Below are positions 1 to 6,279 of a stretch of 9,098 nt of DNA, one piece after another. The stretch lies in NCBI GenBank assembly GCA_948829205.1, contig CAQLOA010000033.1, positions 2,512 to 11,609 on the forward strand, read 5' to 3'. The position numbers were made by a program, and so were the translations under genes. The DNA is from an uncultured Eggerthellaceae bacterium (GTDB taxonomy: Bacteria > Actinomycetota > Coriobacteriia > Coriobacteriales > Eggerthellaceae). The notes under the pieces were generated by a model. It saw nothing but the letters and a program-made list of their open reading frames with translations, had not been told where the DNA came from and made no database searches. Every line of letters begins with the position of its first letter. Positions within the stretch are counted from its first letter, which is position 1.

Positions 1-1922
1 ATAGCTCCGACGACGTCGACGATATGGAATCCGCCGGCAATGATGCGAATAACCCGACTGGGGCCATGCCCGACGACATTATTGCTTCCGGCGACTCTCT
101 TCTGACCGACAAACCGGTCTCTGGTGCATCTGACGTGACGGTGTCTGCGGTCGTGCGAAATGGATGGGTTGCGGAAAATGGCAATCTGTACTTTTACAGA
201 GACGGCGTGAAGGCAAAAGGTTGGCTGGTCGTTGATACTGCTCCGAACGGGGCAAGGGGTGGCCTCGAGCGCTATTGGCTTGATCCGACCACGGGCGCAT
301 TGACCAAGGGACTCATCAACGCGGCCTCCGCGGGATGGTGGGCTTTCGGCACCTCTTATGGACATGTGGTACGGGGGGTCTATCGCGACGTCGCGACCAA
401 CTACTGGTACTTCGCCGACAACGACGGCAGGCTGCTGGCTCCGGGATGGCACGTCACGGGCGCCTACACCAACGGGCGCCTCGAGCGCTACTACATAGAC
501 GCTAACGCTCATGCGGCCGTGCCGGGCGTATCCTTCGATGGATACAAGCATTTCACCCGAGGCGATACCGGATACGTCGCGCGCGGACGGGTCGACACGG
601 GGGACGGAACGGCGTTTCTGGCGGACAACAATGGACGGCTTTATGACGAAGGATTCCTAGTGACATCCGAGTATGGCCAAGGCCTGCAGCGCTATTATGT
701 TGATTCGCAGGGCAAGACGGCAACGGGTCTCATCAATGCCGGTGGCGGCCACTGGGTCTATGGTTTGAAGGGTGCAGGCTATGTGCTTCGCGGGGTCTAT
801 CGCGACGCCGCGACCAACTACTGGTACTTCGCCGACAACGACGGCAGGCTGCTGGCTCCGGGATGGCACGTCACGGGCGCCTACACCAACGGGCGCCTCG
901 AGCGCTACTACATAGACGCGAACGCTCATGCGGCCGTGCCGGGTGCCTCCTCTGACGGCTACTTCCATTACACGCGTGCGGATGGCGGCTTTGTTGCAAG
1001 AGGAAGGCTTGATCTGCCTGACGGTCGCAAGATGTACGCTGACAACGATGGGCGCCTGCTTGCGCCTGGCTGGCAGGTGACGACTGCGTTTGGACAAGGT
1101 CTGCAGCGTTATTACATAGAACCCGACGGAGGCACGAAGATAGGCTTCTTCCGCGTAGATGGCGGAGCATATTACGGACGACCCGGACTTGGCTACGTTC
1201 TTCGCGGGAAACTCGCCATCTCGGGGCGTGGCTATACCCAGATCTTCCTAGCCGACAACAACGGGCTTCTCGCCGATTATGAAGGATGGCTCGTCACGGG
1301 TCTCTACGATGGGGGAACGCTGCAAAGATACAGGCTGGATTCGGGCGTCGCCCCAGGGTTTTACGGCGCGCATTTGGGATTGTTTGCGATCGGCGGCAAG
1401 AACTACTATGGGCGATTTGATCAAGGCTATGTCGTTCGCGGAGTTTACTGGGCGCCTGATGGACAGTTCTATTACGCAGACAACGATGGCGTGCTTGGCT
1501 CGGTGAATGTAAGCGGGGACGCGGAACTAGACAGGATTCTGACCAGCATCATCGCTTCCCATGGACGTGATTTGCGCACCTTGTTCAACTATGTTGCAAG
1601 CTATCGCTACATCAGTGGCTCGAAATACCCTACGGGCAATTGGAGCATCCCCTTTGCCAAGGAGATGTATTACAACGGAGGAGGCAATTGCTATCGCTAT
1701 GCTGCGCTGTTCTGCTGGCTTGCGAAGGCTGTGGGGTATGATGCTAATGTCGTATCCGGGCATGTCCCTTCTCGGTCCCAAGGGCGTGCGCCGCATGGTT
1801 GGGTCGAAATCCATATGAACGGAACGACTTATGTCTGCGACCCCGACATGGTGGCAGGCCTTCCCAATTACAACTGGTACATGAACACGTACGGGAATGC
1901 ACCGATTACCTATTACAAGTAG
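1..1922 (+). CDS. Secreted cell-wall-binding repeat protein with C-terminal transglutaminase-like domain (5' end outside window)
   Basis: The reading frame is open from the left edge. The first ATG (24) has no Shine-Dalgarno and is preceded in frame by a Ser/Asp-rich stretch, so the start and signal peptide most likely lie upstream. Numbering from that Met, residues 47-492 are about six and a half degenerate repeats of 68-78 residues. Each carries an aromatic stretch, ADN(D/N)G(R)L, GW.VT, LQRYY-(I/V)D and GYV.RG, which resembles choline/cell-wall-binding repeats. Residues about 500-632 look like a transglutaminase-like (papain-fold) domain: Cys556 in GGGNCYRYAALF, His591 in PHGWVEI and Asp606 in CDPDM form a plausible catalytic triad. 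Known members of this superfamily are peptidases, amidases or cross-linking enzymes, so the reaction here is not determined. The likely role is wall-attached enzymatic surface protein. The stop codon is TAG at 1920-1922. Confidence 0.88.
   Translation, partial: SSDDVDDMESAGNDANNPTGAMPDDIIASGDSLLTDKPVSGASDVTVSAVVRNGWVAENGNLYFYRDGVKAKGWLVVDTAPNGARGGLERYWLDPTTGALTKGLINAASAGWWAFGTSYGHVVRGVYRDVATNYWYFADNDGRLLAPGWHVTGAYTNGRLERYYIDANAHAAVPGVSFDGYKHFTRGDTGYVARGRVDTGDGTAFLADNNGRLYDEGFLVTSEYGQGLQRYYVDSQGKTATGLINAGGGHWVYGLKGAGYVLRGVYRDAATNYWYFADNDGRLLAPGWHVTGAYTNGRLERYYIDANAHAAVPGASSDGYFHYTRADGGFVARGRLDLPDGRKMYADNDGRLLAPGWQVTTAFGQGLQRYYIEPDGGTKIGFFRVDGGAYYGRPGLGYVLRGKLAISGRGYTQIFLADNNGLLADYEGWLVTGLYDGGTLQRYRLDSGVAPGFYGAHLGLFAIGGKNYYGRFDQGYVVRGVYWAPDGQFYYADNDGVLGSVNVSGDAELDRILTSIIASHGRDLRTLFNYVASYRYISGSKYPTGNWSIPFAKEMYYNGGGNCYRYAALFCWLAKAVGYDANVVSGHVPSRSQGRAPHGWVEIHMNGTTYVCDPDMVAGLPNYNWYMNTYGNAPITYYK
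375..526 (+). repeat. Near-identical intragenic direct repeat, copy 1
   Basis: This 152-base stretch matches 792-943 at all but two positions, one GTC/GCC (Val/Ala) and one silent GCT/GCG. It encodes GVYRD to AAVPG of repeat unit 2. The distance between copies is exactly 417 bases (139 codons). Sequence on either side falls quickly to ordinary repeat-level similarity. Confidence 0.95.
792..943 (+). repeat. Near-identical intragenic direct repeat, copy 2
   Basis: This is the partner of 375-526, encoding the same segment in repeat unit 4. Identity extends through silent third positions, which points to recent duplication or gene conversion rather than selection on the protein alone. Recombination between the copies would delete or add exactly two repeat units in frame. 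Confidence 0.95.
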
Positions 1923-1923
1923 A

Positions 1924-1949
1924 TTGCAAAGTGCGTCATTCGCTATAAT
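1924..1949 (+). promoter_or_regulatory. Candidate promoter before the acetylation genes
   Basis: A perfect TATAAT lies at 1944-1949, just after the stop of the repeat protein. The only -35-like hexamer seen is TTGCAA (1924-1929), at a short 14-base spacing, so the -10 box is the main evidence. The same octamer GCTATAAT occurs in front of the LCP gene at 8503-8510. The predicted transcript would start near 1956, close to the GGAGG of the leader ORF. Confidence 0.5.
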
Positions 1950-1965
1950 GGCGTCGGAGGTCGCG

Positions 1966-2001
1966 ATGTTTTCTTTGCACACTGTTCTGATGACCCTGTA
2001 A
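1966..2001 (+). CDS. Possible 11-codon leader peptide upstream of the MBOAT gene
   Basis: ATG at 1966 follows a perfect GGAGG (1956-1960) at 5-base spacing and reads MFSLHTVLMTL before TAA (1999-2001). The stop is only 4 bases before the TTG start of the acyltransferase, which has no Shine-Dalgarno of its own. I infer that ribosomes load here and re-initiate at the TTG (translational coupling). The peptide shows no run of regulatory codons typical of amino-acid attenuators. It may have no function beyond loading ribosomes. The alternative is chance occurrence of an SD and an ATG. Confidence 0.4.
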   Translation: MFSLHTVLMTL

Positions 2002-2005
2002 AGCC

Positions 2006-3424
2006 TTGGTATTCAGCTCCTTAGTATTCCTGTGCGTATTCTTGCCGGTGGTTTTTCTGCTGGCTGCCCTGATGCGCAATACGAGCATCCAGAACGTCTT
2101 TCTGGTGATCGCCAGCCTGGTGTTCTACGCTTACGGCGAGCCCGTCTACGTTCTTCTCATGATCGGCACGTCGCTGTTCGTTTACGTGTGCGGAAGGATT
2201 GTGGGTGCGGCGAGCGGCACCTCCAAGAAAGTCGTATGCGTTGTTTCCGTAGTTGCTTGTCTGGGGTCGCTCGGGCTTTTCAAATATGCCGATTGGGTGA
2301 TCGGAATGTTGAACGAGCTTTCGTGCGAAGCGTTTTCGATTTCTGAACCTAACTTCGCTCTCCCAATTGGCATCAGCTTTTACACTTTCCAGGCGCTGTC
2401 TTACATCGTTGACGTATATCGAGGGGATGTGCCGCCTCAGCGCAACATCATTCGCGTTCTGCTGTATATCTCGTTTTTCCCACAGCTGATAGCTGGTCCG
2501 ATTATTCGCTACCATGACGTCGACGAGCAGCTTCGCAGCCGCACGATGACAATCGCAGGCGTGCAGGCGGGGCTTAAGCGCTTCATAGTAGGGCTTTTCA
2601 AGAAGCTCATGGTGGCCGACGTCATGGCCAAATGCGTGGATGCGGTTTTTTCGGCAAATCTTGACGCGATCAATGCTCCGCTGGCATGGCTCGGCGCCTT
2701 CGCCTATCTTCTGCAGATATACTTCGACTTCAGTGCATACTCGGACATGGCGATCGGAATGGCGCGAATGTTCGGATTTTCTTACAAGGAAAACTTCAAC
2801 TATCCCTATATCTCGACGTCTATACGCGAATTCTGGCGTCGGTGGCATATTTCGCTTTCAACATGGCTTCGTGAATACCTCTACATCCCATTGGGCGGCA
2901 ATCGGCGGGGAAGGCTAAGGACGGTTGGGAACAAGGCGTTCGTTTTCGTCTGTTGCGGTCTGTGGCACGGCGCCGCATGGACGTTTGTTGTCTGGGGGCT
3001 GATTCATGGTTTTTTCCTTCTGTTGGAAGAATACCTGCCCATCAAACGGCTTCCGAAGCCTATTGGTTGGGTTTATGCGATGTTGGTCGTGATGCTGGCA
3101 TTCGTGATATTCCGTGCCGACTCCATCGACCAAGGAATGCTTCTGATTGGGAAGATGTTCGCTGTATGGGCTCCATGGACTACGGATGGGTGGCTTATAT
3201 GGTGTGCTCAGATGACCCCGTTGTTCGTGGTTTCGGCCATCGGCGGAGCCGTTTTCGCATTCCCTATTCTTCCGATGCTGAAGGCGCGCATTGCGAAGAT
3301 GCCCCTGGCCTCCCAGAAGAAGTTCGACTTGGCGGGAAGCGTGTTGTGCATTGCGATGCTAGCCGTATGCGTGCTATCACTGGCAGGCGGAGCATACAGT
3401 CCGTTCATATATTTCAGGTTCTAG
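2006..3424 (+). CDS. AlgI-type membrane-bound O-acyltransferase (MBOAT)
   Basis: This polytopic membrane protein of 472 residues has the length usual for AlgI-like proteins. It is expected to pass acetyl groups across the membrane for O-acetylation of a surface polysaccharide, with the downstream SGNH protein as partner. Family marks seen are the N terminus MVFSSLVFL, LPIGISFYTFQ near residue 119, FPQLIAGPI, IYFDFSAYSDMAIG, FWRRWHISLSTWLR with His281, and GLWHGAAWTF with His321. His321 corresponds to the invariant MBOAT catalytic histidine. The start is TTG at 2006: an in-frame TGA at 1991-1993 leaves it as the only candidate that keeps the canonical N terminus, since the first ATG would cut off 22 residues including most of the first membrane helix. 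No SD precedes it. The substrate polymer cannot be read from the sequence. A DltB/PatA-like role is possible. Confidence 0.93.
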   Translation: MVFSSLVFLCVFLPVVFLLAALMRNTSIQNVFLVIASLVFYAYGEPVYVLLMIGTSLFVYVCGRIVGAASGTSKKVVCVVSVVACLGSLGLFKYADWVIGMLNELSCEAFSISEPNFALPIGISFYTFQALSYIVDVYRGDVPPQRNIIRVLLYISFFPQLIAGPIIRYHDVDEQLRSRTMTIAGVQAGLKRFIVGLFKKLMVADVMAKCVDAVFSANLDAINAPLAWLGAFAYLLQIYFDFSAYSDMAIGMARMFGFSYKENFNYPYISTSIREFWRRWHISLSTWLREYLYIPLGGNRRGRLRTVGNKAFVFVCCGLWHGAAWTFVVWGLIHGFFLLLEEYLPIKRLPKPIGWVYAMLVVMLAFVIFRADSIDQGMLLIGKMFAVWAPWTTDGWLIWCAQMTPLFVVSAIGGAVFAFPILPMLKARIAKMPLASQKKFDLAGSVLCIAMLAVCVLSLAGGAYSPFIYFRF

Positions 3425-3518
3425 CACACGAGAGGTGATGAAGCCCATCAAACGCCATGCTGTCACCTATGAACCTAGGGACGCGGAGCGATGAGATGAA
3501 GGCGCGGAAAGGGCTATT

Positions 3519-5102
3519 ATGAAGGAGCGCATTCTCAACGACATAGACAAGCCCCTTGCCAGTTACAGGGCGGTGCAGTGGCTTTTTCCAATAGTCGTCA
3601 TTGCTGCCATGTTGGTGCCGCTTTTCGGAATGCTTTGGGCTCCCACGAATTCGACCGAAGAAAATCGCGATCTGGCCGAAGCTCCCAAGCTCGTGGTAGA
3701 GAGCGGAGGCCTTAACGTCGAATTTCTTCAGCAGGCAGGTTGCTATTTCACTGACCACTATGCGTACAAGAGCTACCTGGTCGACGCAGACGCCAGGTTA
3801 TTTACGTCCGTCTTCGGGGTTTCTACTGCAGAAAACGTTGTTTTCGGCGACGATGGATGGCTCTACTATGCAGGCACGCTGAGCGATTACCAGGATCGTG
3901 CCCCTTTGCGGCAAAGGCAGGCTTATGCGATAGCGCACAATGTTCGAATGTTGCAGGACTGGTGCGAAGCCCAAGGATCATCGTTCGCGTTTACCGTGGC
4001 GCCGAACAAAAACGCCCTGTATCCCGAGAGCATGCCCTCCATGTATCCCGAAGTGGAGGACCAGAGCATGGCGATGTTGAAAGAACAGCTCGAGAGGCAG
4101 GGCGTCAATTACGTTGACATGTTCGACGTGTTCAACTTGAAGGAAGGTAGCGAAACCTCTGTGGCAGATGCCGACACGGTGCAGTATTTCTTGCGCGACT
4201 CCCATTGGAGTGACAGGGGAGCTCTTCTTGCCCATGATGCGCTGGCCGATTCGCTCGACGCCAAGACGATGGGCCTTACCGACGGAGACCTGTTTCCCCG
4301 CGACGACTACATAGGCGATCTCAGCCTCATGCTGTTTCCGATTTCGGCCACGCCCGAAATGGACTGGTATGCACGTGGAGTAAACGATGGCTCTGGTGCG
4401 TCTGGTACGCAGCGAAGCGGGTCGTTTTGGGAGTACGAGCAGGGCTCTGACCCCAACGATGGCGTAGTGGTCACGAGCATTACGGTGGAAAACCCCTTTT
4501 CAGAAGAGGCCGTTGCAAACGGAAGGATGCTGATGTTCCGAGATTCGTTTGCAATAGGCCTCCTTCCGTATTTTGCCAGCGAGAACGTTTCCGCCACGTT
4601 CGACAAGATGGTTCCGTACAACGCGTTGCGGTTGCTCGGAGGCGACTTCGACAGCGTAGTGGTGGAGCGGGCGCAGCGGCATGTCAAAGACTTGGCAGAC
4701 GATGCATTCATCATGCCGTGCCCGTTGGTCGACATTGTTGAGACGGGAGCAGAGGAAGTGGAGGACTCGGCTGCTCCGGTCGATGGGCTAGAGGCCACAT
4801 GCGACGTCCAGCACGAAGGCGACCTGATCAAACTCGCAGGTTGCATTACCGGCTATGTCGGAGACGATGCGAAGGGGGCGCACCTTTCGCCAGACGACAA
4901 TGTCTACATACGAGTTCGGGACGACTCGGGGAACGTCGGCACTTACGAAGCGTTCCTTCTGAACGGCGAAGCCGACGAATGCGATGCGTATGCGGCATAT
5001 ATAGGCAGTGCCGCTTGGGCGGCCCGAGCGCTTTCAGTGAAGGTGCTGATAGGGTCTCCGGAATCGGTTCGCGTTGTGGGCGATTTCAGATACGAGACGT
5101 AG
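3519..5102 (+). CDS. AlgJ/AlgX (DHHW)-like SGNH polysaccharide O-acetyltransferase
   Basis: One N-terminal membrane helix (residues about 20-40) anchors an extracellular SGNH-type domain. Recognisable parts are ENRDLAEAP near 48, the GDDGWLYYAG strand, FTVAPNKNALYPE, YFLRDSHWSDRGA with Asp227 and His229, and MLMFRDSFAIG with Ser343. By analogy with AlgX/AlgJ, Asp227-His229-Ser343 would be the catalytic triad that takes acetyl from the MBOAT partner and transfers it to the glycan. Residues about 415-527 are an added acidic, beta-rich region with two Cys (CDVQ and AGCITGY). It might bind carbohydrate, but I recognise no family. ATG 3519 has GGAAAGGG upstream, and TGA at 3492-3494 closes the frame before it. 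It lies 94 bases after the MBOAT gene, probably in the same transcript. Confidence 0.9.
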   Translation: MKERILNDIDKPLASYRAVQWLFPIVVIAAMLVPLFGMLWAPTNSTEENRDLAEAPKLVVESGGLNVEFLQQAGCYFTDHYAYKSYLVDADARLFTSVFGVSTAENVVFGDDGWLYYAGTLSDYQDRAPLRQRQAYAIAHNVRMLQDWCEAQGSSFAFTVAPNKNALYPESMPSMYPEVEDQSMAMLKEQLERQGVNYVDMFDVFNLKEGSETSVADADTVQYFLRDSHWSDRGALLAHDALADSLDAKTMGLTDGDLFPRDDYIGDLSLMLFPISATPEMDWYARGVNDGSGASGTQRSGSFWEYEQGSDPNDGVVVTSITVENPFSEEAVANGRMLMFRDSFAIGLLPYFASENVSATFDKMVPYNALRLLGGDFDSVVVERAQRHVKDLADDAFIMPCPLVDIVETGAEEVEDSAAPVDGLEATCDVQHEGDLIKLAGCITGYVGDDAKGAHLSPDDNVYIRVRDDSGNVGTYEAFLLNGEADECDAYAAYIGSAAWAARALSVKVLIGSPESVRVVGDFRYET

Positions 5103-5103
5103 G

Positions 5104-5133
5104 GATGTTTTCGTTTGCGAGGACATCTCTCTT
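5104..5133 (+). terminator. Putative rho-independent terminator after the acetyltransferase gene
   Basis: Bases 5104-5113 pair with 5118-5127 over ten positions (two of them G-U) around a TTTG loop. The hairpin starts one base after the stop codon. It is followed by TCTCTCTT, a weak U-rich tail. Location and stem quality favour a terminator. The broken T tract and modest GC content lower the confidence. Confidence 0.5.
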
Positions 5134-5154
5134 AGAGCTTTGAGCGCACGGATG

Positions 5155-5160
5155 TAGAAT
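5155..5160 (+). promoter_or_regulatory. Candidate -10 box (TAGAAT) for the lipoprotein gene
   Basis: TAGAAT stands 24 bases before the ATG at 5185, downstream of the probable terminator. A transcript from here would start near 5167 and carry the AAGGAAAGGA ribosome site in a short leader. No good -35 hexamer is visible at 16-18 bases. The same hexamer appears before the glycosyltransferase at 6268. Confidence 0.35.
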
Positions 5161-5184
5161 GAGCCTGCAGCCATAAGGAAAGGA

Positions 5185-6069
5185 ATGAACATTATGAACA
5201 ACGGGGAAAGCATGAAGGGGAAAACAATCGCCCTAGCGCTTGCTGGATGCATGGCGTTTTTTGGTCTTTCGGCGTGCTCATCGCAACAGGAGCCTGAGCA
5301 GGATGAGGCCGAGATTGTCGAAGAGCTGACATGCGAGCTTGTCATAGGGAATGAGGATGTCGAAGTGGTGAATTTTCCCATGACTAATGGTACCGACAAA
5401 ACAATTACGGGTCTGCAGGTGAAGGGCGTCGAGGAAGAGGCCTTTTCTGCAAACCTGATGAGGGCCGACCAAGCATGGGAGCCGAACCAGACCGCGGACG
5501 TCTTCTTTGCGGACGTCATTTTCGAAGGCGGCGCCTCCAAGGCTGATGGCGCGGAGGCCTCATCTTCCTCCAAGAACGATTCGTCCTCTAGCTCCACATC
5601 CTCTGAAGCATCCGCGTTGCCTGCCGACGATTTGGTCATGAACGAGGCTTACGACCTTCAGTTCACTGAATCTGACGGCACAATCTTCGTTCTACACCAA
5701 TTGGTTCTGGCTTCGTTGGCTGATGCCGAGGACATAACCGTAAACATTGACCCTGCAAGCGGCCAAGCATATCTAGCCTACGTTGAAGAAGGAGATGCGG
5801 CGACCACCTTGGAGGCCGAAAAGCAGATCGCTGCCGCGGAGGCAGCTGCTGCTCAAGCCGAAGCGGAAGCGCAAGCGCAAGCTGCGGCTGAAGCTGCTGC
5901 TGCAGAGGCCGCGAAGCAGAGCCAATCTAATGGTTCATCGGGCTCGGGCTCTCGTTCCGGCGGCTACGACTCGGTCGGCCAGGGGTCTGGCGGGCGCGGA
6001 TCCGGCGGGAGCGTCCCGGCTCAGTCGGAAGATAACTGCATCGATCCCGACGATATAGTTTTGAACTAG
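5185..6069 (+). CDS. Lipoprotein of unknown function with Ser-rich insert, Ala/Glu coiled coil and Gly/Ser tail
   Basis: The hydrophobic segment TIALALAGCMAFF ends in the lipobox LSAC, making Cys31 the predicted lipid-modified residue of an outer-face membrane lipoprotein. Order of parts: acidic linker 32-48; a beta-type segment 49-115 with TNGTDKTITGLQVKG; a Ser-rich, disorder-prone stretch 117-146; a second beta-type segment 150-202; an Ala/Glu/Gln heptad-like helix 204-245; a Gly/Ser linker 248-277; and an acidic end containing Cys285. The two beta segments may be one split domain. The start is uncertain: ATG 5185 has AAGGA at 5 bases, ATG 5194 is possible, and ATG 5212 (after GGGGAAAG) would give a more typical 21-residue signal peptide. 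I do not recognise a named family. Its position between envelope genes suggests a wall or polysaccharide role, unproven. Confidence 0.82.
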   Translation: MNIMNNGESMKGKTIALALAGCMAFFGLSACSSQQEPEQDEAEIVEELTCELVIGNEDVEVVNFPMTNGTDKTITGLQVKGVEEEAFSANLMRADQAWEPNQTADVFFADVIFEGGASKADGAEASSSSKNDSSSSSTSSEASALPADDLVMNEAYDLQFTESDGTIFVLHQLVLASLADAEDITVNIDPASGQAYLAYVEEGDAATTLEAEKQIAAAEAAAAQAEAEAQAQAAAEAAAAEAAKQSQSNGSSGSGSRSGGYDSVGQGSGGRGSGGSVPAQSEDNCIDPDDIVLN

Positions 6070-6264
6070 ACAGACTCGAACTCCTCTACGGCCATGCTAA
6101 TCGTCGCTTGCGTGCAATGTGTAGTGAAAGCGAACCATGCATGTCTTCGGCTAGCTCGTATACGATGCCTATTGGGGATTGAGAACGGGTCCAAGTCGAT
6201 GTCATGATGTCGGACGCATGGCGTAAGCCGGGATACAACCCGTCAGCGCCGGCGCCGTCCAGGA
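6070..6264. other. Intergenic spacer with short palindromes, no convincing gene
   Basis: This is the longest gap in the window. It contains the 8-base palindromes CATGCATG (6136-6143) and CGTATACG (6157-6164), a direct repeat of GATGTC (6198-6203 and 6206-6211), a small CGGG/CCCG hairpin (6229-6242) and the palindrome GCGCCGGCGC (6246-6255). The last lies where upstream promoter contacts or an operator of the next gene might be. No T-tracted terminator was seen after the lipoprotein gene. Confidence 0.3.
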
Positions 6265-6273
6265 TGCTAGAAT
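6265..6273 (+). promoter_or_regulatory. Extended -10 promoter giving a probable leaderless transcript
   Basis: TGC-TAGAAT forms an extended -10 element. The last T of the hexamer is 7 bases before the A of ATG 6280, the normal distance from a -10 box to the transcription start. The mRNA would therefore begin at the start codon. No -35 hexamer is evident, as is common with extended -10 promoters, and no Shine-Dalgarno lies upstream of the ATG. Confidence 0.55.
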
Positions 6274-6279
6274 TCCCGT

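Larger units (their letters stand above)
162..1499 (+). repeat. Array of ~70-residue cell-wall-binding-type protein repeats
   Basis: Repeat starts can be set by the residue after the (V/A)RG motif, numbering residues from ATG 24. They fall at residues 47, 119, 189, 258, 328, 396 and 474 (the last is partial), giving lengths of 72, 70, 69, 70, 68 and 78. The repeats alternate between two flavours: units 2 and 4 are nearly the same, while units 3 and 5 share GQGLQRYY. This suggests that the array grew by doubling a two-repeat block of 139 codons. Most units are diverged in DNA, so this is an old array except for the recent pair listed separately. Confidence 0.85.

Noticed and set aside
24..26. 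ATG 24 as the true start of the repeat protein
   Set aside because: There is no ribosome site, the frame stays open to the edge with a linker-like composition, and a wall-bound protein should carry a signal peptide that is missing here.
162..1499. CRISPR-like or mobile repeat array
   Set aside because: The repeats are in-frame protein repeats of about 210 bases with varied sequence, not short direct repeats with unique spacers.
2021..2848. 275-residue minus-strand frame inside the MBOAT gene
   Set aside because: The sense strand encodes an unmistakable MBOAT protein. The antisense product is charged and low in structure, as expected of a shadow frame.
3433..3468. AGGTGA...TCACCT inverted repeat after the MBOAT stop, as a terminator
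   Set aside because: It has only six pairs around a 24-base loop and no T tract. The next gene is more likely co-transcribed.
3438..3494. 18-codon ORF (ATG 3438) between the MBOAT and SGNH genes
   Set aside because: The ribosome site would be too close to the ATG and the product is unremarkable. The 24 bases between its stop and the SGNH start, with that gene having its own ribosome site, make coupling unlikely.
5783..6058. Plus-strand basic frame overlapping the lipoprotein coiled coil
   Set aside because: It is the off-frame reading of Ala/Glu-rich codons, giving a Lys/Arg/Leu-rich artefact.
6141..6182. Small ORF in the spacer before the glycosyltransferase
   Set aside because: It has only 13 codons with no ribosome site or recognisable product.
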